Of a DNA stretch of 61,816 bases, positions 40,270 to 49,310 are shown piece after piece. Source of the DNA: Lentisphaerae bacterium GWF2_44_16 (GTDB lineage Bacteria > Verrucomicrobiota > Lentisphaeria > Victivallales > GWF2-45-14); assembly GCA_001803225.1 (NCBI GenBank), contig MHBF01000202.1, forward strand, positions 1-61,816, given 5' to 3'. Both the position numbers and the translations under genes were made by a program. A model generated the notes under the pieces. It did no database searches, was not told the origin of the DNA, and saw only the letters and a program-made list of their open reading frames with translations. The number at the start of each line of letters is the position of its first letter. The stretch's first letter is position 1.

Positions 40270-41511
40270 ATGCCTACAGAAAACCAAATATTTGACACAT
40301 TTACAGCGCTGTCAACGGCAACGCTGGAAAAAGTGTATCTCCCGCACTTATATGAAGTCGCTTTCAGAAAGAAGCGTTCGTATCTGCTTGATCGCCTGAC
40401 CCGTTCTTCCGAAGGAGTGAAGGGCCTTGAGGTCTATCTCACATTCCTCGCGGAATACGGCTGGAGTTTCCGTCCCATGTCGGAAATGGGCTACACCCCC
40501 AGCGGTGCCCCGTTCACGGCGTTGGAACAGAAAGCAAAACTCGGCTGTCATGCCGCCACCATCGCCGCCACATTGGAAGCGATCATGGCAACAGACGGCG
40601 ATCACAGCCGCATAGGCGACCTGCTCGCGAGGCTCATGAAGGGAGTGCATGAAACATTTCCTCACTATATGTGCCAGGCGATATGGTCCGGGACAAGCGG
40701 CGTAATCGGCGTTGTGCTCAGTGTCTCCGGCAGTGTCGTAACTCTGGATAACGTCGGATTGACAAACACTCACGTCTATGACAGGGCAAAATATTTCGTT
40801 CCCGGCATGTTCGTGCAGGCTTTGACCTCCGCAGGAGTTAAAAGGGGTGACCCCGTCAAGGTTACGGTTGTAGATAAAGTGGCAGGAAAGATTACTCTTT
40901 CTTCCATTCCGACAGGACTGGCCGACAACGATATGTTTGTAGTATCGGATATCGCCGGACTGGAAAACGGCTATAATCAGAGTACCCCCGGAATACTGGA
41001 CGTTATCGATGACGATAACACGTTCCAGAACACCGATCGCTCGCTTGCGGCTAACGCCAATCTCAGAGCGCTTGTCCGTAATAACAGCGGCACGGGCCGT
41101 CTGCCGACCTATTCCCTGCTTGAACAGTTCTTCTATGACTGCTATCAGCCGTCAATAGCCATAACGGACCATAGGGTCATTAACTATATATATGAGCACG
41201 TAATCATGCCTTATGTCAGGTTTACTTCTACAGAGAGAAAGTTTGAACTTGACTTTGAGTACGTAACCATCGGCAAAACAAAACTGATCGAGGATGAAGA
41301 CGCGCACAATGACAAAATCATAGTCCCTGATCTGGACAACATGCAGATCCGCGACAAGGGCGCGTTGGGTTCGCTTTTCGGCAAAGGCTGGACGCCTATC
41401 CAGGGAAGGCCTTTCACTGAATACAACCTTGTCTATAACTTCCTTCTCATAGCGGAAGACTGCCGCAATATGGGAGTGCTTGGAGATATAAACATCCTGG
41501 CGGAGGCGTGA
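40270..41511 (+). CDS. Major capsid protein
   Basis: The 413 residues begin MPTENQIFDTFTALSTATLEKVYLPHLYEVAFRKKRSYLLDRL and end YNFLLIAEDCRNMGVLGDINI. The middle contains a beta-rich insertion (VVLSVSGSVVTLDNVGLTNTHVYDRAKYFVPGMFVQAL...VKVTVVDKVAGKITL). The size, its place after the scaffold and the overall pattern fit a HK97-fold capsid protein of a short-tailed phage. AAGGA precedes the ATG. Confidence 0.88.
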   Translation: MPTENQIFDTFTALSTATLEKVYLPHLYEVAFRKKRSYLLDRLTRSSEGVKGLEVYLTFLAEYGWSFRPMSEMGYTPSGAPFTALEQKAKLGCHAATIAATLEAIMATDGDHSRIGDLLARLMKGVHETFPHYMCQAIWSGTSGVIGVVLSVSGSVVTLDNVGLTNTHVYDRAKYFVPGMFVQALTSAGVKRGDPVKVTVVDKVAGKITLSSIPTGLADNDMFVVSDIAGLENGYNQSTPGILDVIDDDNTFQNTDRSLAANANLRALVRNNSGTGRLPTYSLLEQFFYDCYQPSIAITDHRVINYIYEHVIMPYVRFTSTERKFELDFEYVTIGKTKLIEDEDAHNDKIIVPDLDNMQIRDKGALGSLFGKGWTPIQGRPFTEYNLVYNFLLIAEDCRNMGVLGDINILAEA

Positions 41512-41519
41512 GATCTGAT

Positions 41520-41897
41520 ATGAGAACATGTCCGGCATACATTCAGAAGGCGTTGCGCGGGTATCATCCCGCGCTTTCCCTCCGCTGGGATAAATCATCT
41601 CATTGCTGGATGGTTTATTTCGGCGACCGCGCCGCTTTTGTTTACGAACACATCGACGGCAAACCTGCTGTCGATCCCTGCTTGAGCGAACTCATGCAGA
41701 TCGTAAGGGAAGCTGATTCGCACAACGATCAGTTCCGCAGACAGCGCCGGGAATGGCGCCGGAAACGTCTCGACAGAAACAGCAGGCGTGAAGCAAACAG
41801 TTACGCGGACTGCGTAACTGAAAGCAGGGCCGTTGTCGCAAATGCCTATAGAGGCGCGGCAAAGCCTTTTATGCAACCATTAAAATTCGCAATTTAG
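41520..41897 (+). CDS. Small head protein of unknown function
   Basis: The 125-residue protein reads RTCPAYIQKALRGYHPALSLRWDKSSHCWMVYFGDRAAFVYEHIDGKPAVDPCLSELMQIVREADSH, a compact alpha/beta N-part, then a very basic stretch (QFRRQRREWRRKRLDRNSRREANSY) that could contact DNA. ATG 41520 was chosen; a GTG at 41508 overlaps the capsid gene stop. It lies between the capsid and decoration-like genes. Confidence 0.7.
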   Translation: MRTCPAYIQKALRGYHPALSLRWDKSSHCWMVYFGDRAAFVYEHIDGKPAVDPCLSELMQIVREADSHNDQFRRQRREWRRKRLDRNSRREANSYADCVTESRAVVANAYRGAAKPFMQPLKFAI

Positions 41898-41911
41898 GAG
41901 AAAAACAAATT

Positions 41912-42223
41912 ATGAATACTGATGTAAGAAGAATAAAATGTGTCATCCCCGCCGATGTGGGAGAGGGTACAGCGGTTGATCTCAACCTGGTAACGGCAAT
42001 GAATATCCCTGAAGAACTCATCCCCGCTATGACCCCGGTCATTGTGGCCAGACAGAGTTCGGCCCTCCTCGGTAAAGTAATCGATGACACGGTTTCCATA
42101 TCTGGAAACGTCTTGTCGATAGATGAAGGCGCGACAGGCTTCGCCGCAGGCGATATCTACTATATCGACCTGATGCAGGGTACGATAATTTCCGCGACCG
42201 CCACAGTAAGGGCAAGTTCATAA
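41912..42223 (+). CDS. Probable capsid decoration or head-fibre-base protein
   Basis: The 103 residues are entirely beta-rich (RIKCVIPADVGEGTAVDLNLVTAMNIPEELIPAMTPVIVARQSSALLGKVIDDTVSISGNVLSIDEGATGFAAGDIYYIDLMQGTIISATATVRA), as in small capsid-stabilising proteins. AGGAG is 11 bases before the ATG. A strong terminator follows, so it is probably among the most abundantly expressed structural genes. Confidence 0.65.
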   Translation: MNTDVRRIKCVIPADVGEGTAVDLNLVTAMNIPEELIPAMTPVIVARQSSALLGKVIDDTVSISGNVLSIDEGATGFAAGDIYYIDLMQGTIISATATVRASS

Positions 42224-42238
42224 AATCCCAACCCGGGG

Positions 42239-42274
42239 CCCCGGCTGAGTTTCAGCTCCCAGCCGGGGCTTTTT
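42239..42274 (+). terminator. Rho-independent terminator within the late operon
   Basis: CCCCGGCTG (42239-42247) pairs with CAGCCGGGG (42260-42268), followed by CTTTTT. It would reduce expression of the tail genes relative to the capsid genes. Confidence 0.85.
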
Positions 42275-42283
42275 AGGAGACAC

Positions 42284-42985
42284 ATGAGAACACTCGCGGA
42301 AATGAGGGCGAAGGTAAGGCGGTATATTTCAGACGTCAGGGATGAGGAATACTCCAGCGCCGCTATTGACGCCGCGCTGAAGGACGCCGCCGATACGCTG
42401 TGGAATATGTTTTCGGCGGAAAAAAACGCCCGGCGTTTTCTTCGGAAAATCTCGGACGATATTTCCCTTGTCGCGTCCCAGGGGGATTATGATATCCCCG
42501 ATGACTGCATGAGGATTGAAAGCGTCGAACTTAAACTTCTCAGCACTGATGAATATTTCGCTATCCCTTTTTCAGAGGGGGATGATGTCGCCGCGCGTTT
42601 TCCCAGAAGCTCGATGAGTTTTCACTCTCCGCTTTTCTGGAGCGATAACGCGGACGGCATTTCACAAATCCGCTTCTATCCGGCCCCGGCCGTCAGTTCC
42701 GGCGTGTTCCGGATTAAATACGCTTTCAAACCAGTCTTTCCGGACGCGGATGATGACAGCTTCAATCTCATAGACGATACTGCCGTTGATTATCCCGTTA
42801 TTGACGGATGCGACGCCGCGATTGAATATCTCAGCGCCGCGATGCTTTCTTATGAGGAACTCGACAACAGCAAGCCCATAGGGGCGTTCGGACAACTGTT
42901 CACGGCAAAATATCAGGAACTGAAGGGTTCCGCCGCCAGAGGCGCGGTCAGACCGCAGAGACGCTATGTAAGGAGATCGCGTTGA
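42284..42985 (+). CDS. Head-tail connector (adaptor) protein
   Basis: The 233-residue protein starts MRTLAEMRAKVRRYISDVRDEEYSSAAIDAALKDAADTLWNMF, the helical start typical of podovirus adaptors (P22 gp4/BPP-1 class), followed by a beta domain (GDYDIPDDCMRIESVELKL; GISQIRFYPAPAVSSGVFRIKYAF) and a helical bundle (DGCDAAIEYLSAAMLSYEELDN). A ribosome-binding site lies at the base of the terminator. It ends RPQRRYVRRSR and overlaps the next gene. Confidence 0.8.
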   Translation: MRTLAEMRAKVRRYISDVRDEEYSSAAIDAALKDAADTLWNMFSAEKNARRFLRKISDDISLVASQGDYDIPDDCMRIESVELKLLSTDEYFAIPFSEGDDVAARFPRSSMSFHSPLFWSDNADGISQIRFYPAPAVSSGVFRIKYAFKPVFPDADDDSFNLIDDTAVDYPVIDGCDAAIEYLSAAMLSYEELDNSKPIGAFGQLFTAKYQELKGSAARGAVRPQRRYVRRSR

Positions 42986-43284
42986 AAGCTTCAATATCAT
43001 ATTTCGGAGGCGTAAAACAGGACGTTGAAAAACACCTGAACGGGCGCATGTTGCATTCTTCCCTTAACGTCAATGTCTCCGACATGGCAATCAGAAAACG
43101 CCGTGGATATGAAGTAATAGAACGCTTTGACGCTGCTGCCGCTTATCTGCTTTTTCCGCTCTCCTTATGTTTTTTGTCGCTTCCCGGGAACGCTTCCCCG
43201 GCGATAGGCGGCGCGGACTGTTACCTGCTGATTACCGATACCCTGCCGGATGAAACCGCAAAACATTTTGAAGTGAGGTTGTGA
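42982..43284 (+). CDS. Small paralogue of the tail adaptor N-terminus
   Basis: The 100-residue protein has a TTG start overlapping the connector stop. The N-terminal half (YFGGVKQDVEKHLNGRMLHSSLNVNVSDMAIRKRRGYEVIERF) aligns by eye with the start of the following protein (FKGLRQDTAKHLVNQ...NINIDTKGIRKRGGFEATE). The C-terminal half is unique and has a hydrophobic stretch LLFPLSLCFLSLPG. It may be a truncated duplicate or a separate stopper subunit. Confidence 0.6.
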   Translation: MKASISYFGGVKQDVEKHLNGRMLHSSLNVNVSDMAIRKRRGYEVIERFDAAAAYLLFPLSLCFLSLPGNASPAIGGADCYLLITDTLPDETAKHFEVRL

Positions 43285-44613
43285 ATGGATTTCTCAGAGT
43301 TCAAAGGCCTCAGGCAGGATACGGCAAAACACCTTGTAAATCAGGGTGAGGAAAATAAAAACGCCTCCGCATTGCGTGATTGCAGAAACATAAATATCGA
43401 CACTAAGGGTATTCGCAAACGCGGGGGATTTGAAGCGACCGAATGCGTCTGGAGCCAGTACCTTTCAGCCGATTGCCTCGGACAGCTCCGTCCCGGCAAT
43501 GGCAAACGATGGAATTTCGCCACCGGTAAAATCTTATTTGACGATGGCGATGACAGTGACGGCTTTTATTTCGTCCCCGTAAATGACTCCCCTCCGGCGC
43601 CGCCAGCTCCTCCGTCCACGTGGAGATTTAAACATATCGTTGAAGCCATTGACGAACGTCTTGACTACTATGATGAAACCGCCTCCGGTCTCCCGAAAAC
43701 CAACGACGCGAGTATTACCGGACAAAATATAATTGACGCGCGTGCCGCCATAATCAGCCTTGCGACCGGGACGTGGGTACGAGATTTTTTTGGTTATTCC
43801 TATCCGAGCCCTTATGATTACAGAAAGTTTTCAAAAAACCATGATAGTTTCAGTAATTCAGTTAATGCCTCCACTCAGCGCCTTGCTCTCGTTTTTACTG
43901 ATAAAGCTGATTTTTTGACATATTGCGGCAAAGAAAATGACTGGACAAGTTTAAGCGACCAGGCGGCAATATTCACTGAAATGGAAGATGTTCTTAAATT
44001 TTTAAATACCCTTGTTCTTGATGTTGATTATACTCAGGGAGGCAATACGAGGGCATTTTGGGGTAACCGTTCAGGGGCGTATCTTTCTGGCTTCGAATAT
44101 CAAAAGCGTTCATATGTCAGTGCATTAGACGCGTGGAGTAATTTGTCTCTTTACTCATCTTATGGCAGTCAGGGAATTCTTGCTGGACGTTTGGTTTTAA
44201 CGGCTAATCCGCCTCCTACAGGGGATTGCTGGGATGCCGATGCCGTGGGTCCGCTTGATGAAGTTTTTCCAGTATGTGATTCTATATCACTCAATGAAAA
44301 ATATTCCAGATCTCTACAGTTTTATATAAGGCCGTATTCAAATTCCAGTATTGTTGTATCTGATATCAGCAATGAAGGCTATTTGTTTGAACAATGGAGG
44401 GAACTCTCCAGTAAAATAACCGGTATCACGGATACTACTTATATTTTAGATTTTTCTGTGATAAAAAATCGTAATCCGCTTACTTGGACACAACCTGAAG
44501 TTTCTCTATCTTCCAGTCCTGTTAGTTATGGTTGGCAACTGATAGGAAGCGGCTTGTGTGAAATAGAAATAACGTTCCCCTCCGACGCAAACTTAGGAAA
44601 GGTAACCCCATAA
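43285..44613 (+). CDS. Tail adaptor/stopper-like protein
   Basis: The 442-residue protein starts FSEFKGLRQDTAKHLVNQGEENKNASALRDCRNINIDTKGIRKRGGFEA, a pattern (G-x-x-QD, N-I-x, RKR-GG) of short-tail nozzle or DNA-stabilising proteins. The rest, from about residue 170, is AT-richer and not recognised (for example SSIVVSDISNEGYLFEQWRELSSKITGITDTTYILD). The C-terminal part may form a host-facing domain swapped in from elsewhere. The stop shares one base with the next ATG. Confidence 0.65.
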   Translation: MDFSEFKGLRQDTAKHLVNQGEENKNASALRDCRNINIDTKGIRKRGGFEATECVWSQYLSADCLGQLRPGNGKRWNFATGKILFDDGDDSDGFYFVPVNDSPPAPPAPPSTWRFKHIVEAIDERLDYYDETASGLPKTNDASITGQNIIDARAAIISLATGTWVRDFFGYSYPSPYDYRKFSKNHDSFSNSVNASTQRLALVFTDKADFLTYCGKENDWTSLSDQAAIFTEMEDVLKFLNTLVLDVDYTQGGNTRAFWGNRSGAYLSGFEYQKRSYVSALDAWSNLSLYSSYGSQGILAGRLVLTANPPPTGDCWDADAVGPLDEVFPVCDSISLNEKYSRSLQFYIRPYSNSSIVVSDISNEGYLFEQWRELSSKITGITDTTYILDFSVIKNRNPLTWTQPEVSLSSSPVSYGWQLIGSGLCEIEITFPSDANLGKVTP

Positions 44614-47462
44614 TGTTTTCAGACTATTTACAGGACATATACCCGGCGGACAGCGCGAGGGATTTCGCGAACCTCGGCAGAAGGCTTTTTCTTTTGGACG
44701 GCATTAATCCGAATATCGTTACGGACGGCCATTCTCCGGATGACCGTATCATGGGCTGTTTCCCTCAGCAGAAACTTGATACTCCCGTTCCCGTTTCCGG
44801 AACGGGATTGACAGCCGGGGGAACTTACTATTACGGTGTTAAACGCCGCCTCGGTATCGGCGCTCTTGAAGTTCCCGCGGCGTGTGCTATCGCGGACAGC
44901 GTTCAGATGGATTTCAATACCATGACTTGCGCGGCGAACGGCGCGACGCTTGCGACATGGCAGGGGCTCAGCGACGGCAAATATCTCATCACGATTGACG
45001 GCGAAGAATACAATATCACCGGAGTTGACGCCACGGGTTGCGCTTCCCTCGAGGACGTCGCCGTAGCCCTTGAAACATCGCTGATTGAGTGGACCAATAA
45101 CAGTATGCTTGAGGTGGCGTATGATGCAACTAATCTCTGTTTTGTCTTTAAGTCGAATGTTTCAATCACTGTGCTCTCTGCCGCCAGCGGGACGGGAACA
45201 GAAATTTCAGGAAGCGATTACCTGAACGGCACTGCGGGGACGATAGTCAATGCCGCTAATAAACGTAATACAATCGTCATTCACCAGAACGAATATATCT
45301 CGGCAAACGCCGCTTCCAGGGTGAAAAACTTTTACGGCATATATCGCAACAAAACAATAAATCTCAGCCTTTTATATCTCGTTGACGAACTCTCTCAGGA
45401 GGAATTGACGGGAACGGGAAGCAAGGGCGGCTGGGTAGTCGCTACGGAATACGAAACAGGGGACAGCGTTACCCTCAGCGGAGCGATGTACCGCTGTATC
45501 GCCGATCACACAGCGGCAAGCGACGATCAGCCGGGAACGGGCGCGAATTGGGCGACATACTGGCGGCAGATTATTGTCAGCGCCGTTACCGCCTGGGCGG
45601 CTGATACCGCCTATTCTCTCTCTGATATGCGTTGCGAAGGAAACATTCTCTACACCTGCATACTGGCGCATACCTCGACAACTGATGACCAGCCGGGAAC
45701 GGGGATAAACTGGAAAACTTACTGGATTAAAAAGGGCTTCGTAACCTATACTGATTTGACGGAAGATATAGACCTTAACACCACTTATGAAGTGAACACC
45801 ACAGAGAATGAAGCGAATAACTTTATTCCTCCGTGCCGTTATGTCCGTGTTTATAAGGGCCGCTTGGTTTGCGGCGGCTCGATAGCTTTTTCGCCCGGTA
45901 CCGCTACGATAACGGAAGGCGCTCTGGGCACTGTGTCCATCACTTCGGATTATCCGCTAAGGCCTACTGATATCGGAGCGTACATTGTCATAGGCGCTGA
46001 CAGTTCCCTCTCATACCAGATTACCGCCGTTGACCAGGTGAATAAAACTTACACGATATCTCCGGAGGCCGCGGAGGCATGCTCGGATGAGGTATGCTCT
46101 GTCTTCCGTGACTTTGACAGCCTTTATGTTTCGTCCCCTCTGCCGTCAAATATCGAAGGCTACATAACGGGTGAGGTCGTTTACCCAAACTTTGACAACG
46201 CCGAATTGAAGGGGATCGCCGCGTCAGGCGGCAATGTGTATATCCTGAGAGCAGGCGGAATTGAAACCGTCGAGGGTGGAGACGCCGGTATTTCTCTCGC
46301 GCCGCTCTCGGGATCGCCCCCTCCGTGCGTTTCTCACAAAACAATAGCCGATGATAATTGCAAGGCCCCAATGCTGATTTATTACGCCGGGACTGCAGGA
46401 ATAGTCGTTGTCAGCGACGGCGCTCATAAGGTAATCTCTCAGGACATAGCTCCCTTAATTCTGAATGAAGTCGATCACGATTATGACGCCTTTACGCACG
46501 GCGTTTATGACCCTGTAAACAACAGATACTACTTATGGCTCTTTGGTATCGGTGACGTTGTAAATTACGGCGTTAGAATTCCCCAGCTCATGCTTACTTA
46601 TGATTTTAACCGCAATTTCTGGACGGCCGGGGAGCTTGCCGCCAGCGCGTCAGGTTTATGGCGCGACACTAACGGCGCGGATATCGTCGTTATCGGCATC
46701 GCCGGGGGAGTGGCGAAACTTTCAATCGTCCCTTATGACGGAGTCGATATGAAGGGAAATGTTTCCTCCGCTACAACGACAACACTGACAGACTCGGCGG
46801 CGGCTTTTCCTGTCGCCGATGAAGATAATCCCGGGCTTTCGGGACTGCCGGTACACGTCTATGACAGTGCCGGAATCCTTCAACGCCGGATTGTAAAGAG
46901 CAATACAGCTACTGAAATTACCATTTATGGGACTTGGGAAGCAACTCCGACCGACGCATACAATTATCATGTCGGCCCCATACGTTGGAACGCCGAAACG
47001 GGCGATCTCGCTTTTGAAACTTTCGATACGCGCAAAAATTTTGAACGTGTCGTAATAGCCGGGGAAACTGAGGAGTTCGATGAATGGATTTCTGACGCTG
47101 GATATCTTGCCGGGGACAAGGTGCAGGTAAATGACGATAAGATTGGCGATAAGGCCTATCGCTGTATTTCTTCGCATACTTCGGCGGCAATCAGTCAGCC
47201 GGAAACTGGCGCAAATTGGGCGACTTTCTGGGAAGTTCTGAATATCAATGTAAAAGTTACCGTTCAGAGTTGCGGACTTGAAAGAAGCCGGAACGCCGCG
47301 AAAACCGAAGACTTAAAAAAACAGGGCAGGATTGAAATCAGCGGTTCAACTCTCGGTTTGAGAGGCCGGGGCGCGTCCGTAAAACTCGAAGGCGACGGCA
47401 CGGATGACGTCGCTATCCTCGGTATCGCCCTTACTTCAACAGCCAGCGGAGGAAATAAGTAA
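44613..47462 (+). CDS. Tail nozzle protein with three carbohydrate-binding-like modules
   Basis: The 949 residues are mostly beta. The N-terminus (NLGRRLFLLDGINPNIVTDG...GTYYYGVKRRLG) and the middle (KGIAASGGNVYILRAGGIETVEGG; DPVNNRYYLWLFGIGD; MLTYDFNRNFWTAGEL) resemble propeller-like nozzle proteins of short tails. Three modules of about 50 residues share W-x(4)-Y-x-x-GD-V...Y-x-C-x-x-x-HT...QP-x-TG-x-NW-x-x-x-W (about 271-320, 327-377 and 824-875), the pattern of chitin-binding type modules. They probably bind surface glycans. Coupled to its neighbours by one-base stop/start overlaps. Confidence 0.75.
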   Translation: MFSDYLQDIYPADSARDFANLGRRLFLLDGINPNIVTDGHSPDDRIMGCFPQQKLDTPVPVSGTGLTAGGTYYYGVKRRLGIGALEVPAACAIADSVQMDFNTMTCAANGATLATWQGLSDGKYLITIDGEEYNITGVDATGCASLEDVAVALETSLIEWTNNSMLEVAYDATNLCFVFKSNVSITVLSAASGTGTEISGSDYLNGTAGTIVNAANKRNTIVIHQNEYISANAASRVKNFYGIYRNKTINLSLLYLVDELSQEELTGTGSKGGWVVATEYETGDSVTLSGAMYRCIADHTAASDDQPGTGANWATYWRQIIVSAVTAWAADTAYSLSDMRCEGNILYTCILAHTSTTDDQPGTGINWKTYWIKKGFVTYTDLTEDIDLNTTYEVNTTENEANNFIPPCRYVRVYKGRLVCGGSIAFSPGTATITEGALGTVSITSDYPLRPTDIGAYIVIGADSSLSYQITAVDQVNKTYTISPEAAEACSDEVCSVFRDFDSLYVSSPLPSNIEGYITGEVVYPNFDNAELKGIAASGGNVYILRAGGIETVEGGDAGISLAPLSGSPPPCVSHKTIADDNCKAPMLIYYAGTAGIVVVSDGAHKVISQDIAPLILNEVDHDYDAFTHGVYDPVNNRYYLWLFGIGDVVNYGVRIPQLMLTYDFNRNFWTAGELAASASGLWRDTNGADIVVIGIAGGVAKLSIVPYDGVDMKGNVSSATTTTLTDSAAAFPVADEDNPGLSGLPVHVYDSAGILQRRIVKSNTATEITIYGTWEATPTDAYNYHVGPIRWNAETGDLAFETFDTRKNFERVVIAGETEEFDEWISDAGYLAGDKVQVNDDKIGDKAYRCISSHTSAAISQPETGANWATFWEVLNINVKVTVQSCGLERSRNAAKTEDLKKQGRIEISGSTLGLRGRGASVKLEGDGTDDVAILGIALTSTASGGNK

Positions 47463-48853
47463 TGTCCGAGCTGTTGAAAAATCCCCCAAACAGAAATAAC
47501 CAGATGGAACACCTCATCGCCCTTTGGAGAGTAGTAGCGGAACTTGAAAAAACCGTTGCCGCCCTCGGTTCCTCCAATGACGCGAACACGACCGCGATTA
47601 CAACTGTCGCCTCTGAGACTTCCTCCAGTCTCTCAGGCTTTATTATGCCCTTCCATTCCCTTAATGAAATACCGCAAATTGATGACGATGACGAACTCTA
47701 TATCTATGACAACTCAAATAAAGTCTATTGCCGCGCCCTTCTCAGCAAAATAAAGGCGCTTCATGCCCTGTTTTCGATCTCAAACGGAGGAATACATGTT
47801 ATTCACGCCTATGAATACGCCGATGAAGCCGCGAGAATTGCGGCGACTGGTTTTATTGAAACGGACATTGGCAGAGTTGCCCTTCAGCTCGATGACAATA
47901 GCTTCTGGATACTGACCGCTTACAGTCCCATAACTTGGCAGAGAATTATCGGGGCGCACACTCACGGCGAATATTTAGAAAAAACGTCCAACCTCTCAGA
48001 CCTGTCCGACGCTTCGACCGCCCGAAATAACCTCGGCCTCGGCACTGTCGCGACAAAAACCGCCCCGGGCGGAACAAGTTCCCAGCTTTTGGCCAATGAC
48101 GGTTCAGGGGGCTTTTCAAATGTTACAGTCGGCGACAATCTGGACTTTACGGAAGGTACGCTTTCGGCTACTGCCGGCGGCGGCGCCATGCTTACTGAAA
48201 ACACCACTGTTAATCTGACGTCAGACATGTCTGCTGCTGATATACAGGCATTAATTGATGCTCAACCCAAAAACTTAGGGGGATATACGTTAATATTTCA
48301 GTTTGGAAATGGTACGTATAATACCTCTATGACAAGTGCGTTAACCTTTTCTTATTTTTACAATGGCGTAGTAAATATACTGGGGAATACTGGAGAGACG
48401 GGATTGCACACTAATCAGGCGGTATATCTAGATTTTTCTGCAGGAACATCTGGCGGAATAGTTTGTACTGATTGTTTCTGTTATGTGCTTATTAAAAATC
48501 TCAAGATTAAGATATCCGATACTGGTGGCATTAGATGTATAAATGCAAATCAATGTACCAAAGTTTTTGTTTTTTATTGTTGTTTATTTGGGGCAAATAA
48601 TACTGCCACTAATGTGGGATTTGGTGCTGATTTTACTGCTGCGTATGCATACTCTAATTATGTGTCAACATTACAGGTAGGTATTGGAACGTATATGTCA
48701 GCTATTGTGTATTCAATTAACAATGACGACACAGGCACTGCTCCTAAATACGGTATATCGGCACAACAAGCTGGTACACTAGGAAAGAGTGGTACTCAGC
48801 CGGCAGGTACTGTCAGTAATGAATATGAGGGAACTGGAGGGGATGTAAGATGA
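47462..48853 (+). CDS. Tail fibre / receptor-binding protein
   Basis: The 463 residues begin with a coiled-coil virion-anchoring part (MEHLIALWRVVAELEKTVAALGSSNDANTTAI). LEKTSNLSDLSDASTARNNLGLGTVATK (about 171-198) is the widespread tail-fibre repeat, followed by SSQLLANDGSGGFSNVTVGDNL. The last 220 residues (from ENTTVNLTSDMSAADIQALIDAQ) are a beta-solenoid-like tip with a drop in GC content. This is the likely receptor-binding end and appears recently exchanged. The stop overlaps the next gene as ATGA. Confidence 0.85.
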   Translation: MSELLKNPPNRNNQMEHLIALWRVVAELEKTVAALGSSNDANTTAITTVASETSSSLSGFIMPFHSLNEIPQIDDDDELYIYDNSNKVYCRALLSKIKALHALFSISNGGIHVIHAYEYADEAARIAATGFIETDIGRVALQLDDNSFWILTAYSPITWQRIIGAHTHGEYLEKTSNLSDLSDASTARNNLGLGTVATKTAPGGTSSQLLANDGSGGFSNVTVGDNLDFTEGTLSATAGGGAMLTENTTVNLTSDMSAADIQALIDAQPKNLGGYTLIFQFGNGTYNTSMTSALTFSYFYNGVVNILGNTGETGLHTNQAVYLDFSAGTSGGIVCTDCFCYVLIKNLKIKISDTGGIRCINANQCTKVFVFYCCLFGANNTATNVGFGADFTAAYAYSNYVSTLQVGIGTYMSAIVYSINNDDTGTAPKYGISAQQAGTLGKSGTQPAGTVSNEYEGTGGDVR

Positions 48854-49245
48854 AGAGAATTGTTTATAAAAAATTAGACGGTGATATTTTAGAATTTTAT
48901 GATACAGATGTCAACCTTGATGGTTTGAATAATGATTTAAAATTCGTTGAATGCGAGTGCAATGGAGCAGAAACAAATATCTCCGAAATAACTGGAACCA
49001 TAAAAGACTACTCAAACTACAATGACCGGATAACAATATCATCATACGAATTCCTTAAGCGTTTTACGCAGGCGGAGCGGATAGCGATAAGAAGTTCCAC
49101 TGATGTATATGTCATGGATTTTGTCAGCCTTACATGGGCGGCGCAAATCGTGGATTTCTCGGATGTTGATACTCTGGCTGGAATGGCATATCTCGTAACA
49201 ACCGGGCTTTTAACCGAAGCCCGTAAAATAGAAATATTAAGTTAA
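48850..49245 (+). CDS. Fibre-associated protein of unknown function
   Basis: The first half of this 131-residue protein (KRIVYKKLDGDILEFYDTDVNLDGLNNDLKFVECEC) is AT-rich like the fibre tip and may be its chaperone. The second half (YNDRITISSYEFLKRFTQAERIAIRSSTDVYVMDFVSLTWAAQIVDFSDVDTLAGMAYLVTTGLLTEARKIEILS) resembles a small conserved tail-end domain common after phage fibre genes. Coupled to the fibre gene by ATGA. Confidence 0.65.
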   Translation: MKRIVYKKLDGDILEFYDTDVNLDGLNNDLKFVECECNGAETNISEITGTIKDYSNYNDRITISSYEFLKRFTQAERIAIRSSTDVYVMDFVSLTWAAQIVDFSDVDTLAGMAYLVTTGLLTEARKIEILS

Positions 49246-49257
49246 TAACAAAAAAAC

Positions 49258-49286
49258 GTGGAGGGATTTGCTTCGTCAAATCCGTC
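49258..49286 (+). repeat. Mini-palindrome, copy 3 (intergenic)
   Basis: It starts GTGGAGGG and has arms GGATTTG/CAAATCC around loop CTTCGT. Compared with copies 1 and 2 the stem carries a compensated T-A to A-T change. It lies just upstream of the lipoprotein gene. Confidence 0.75.
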
Positions 49287-49310
49287 TTAAAAAAAAGAAA
49301 GCAGGTAAAA

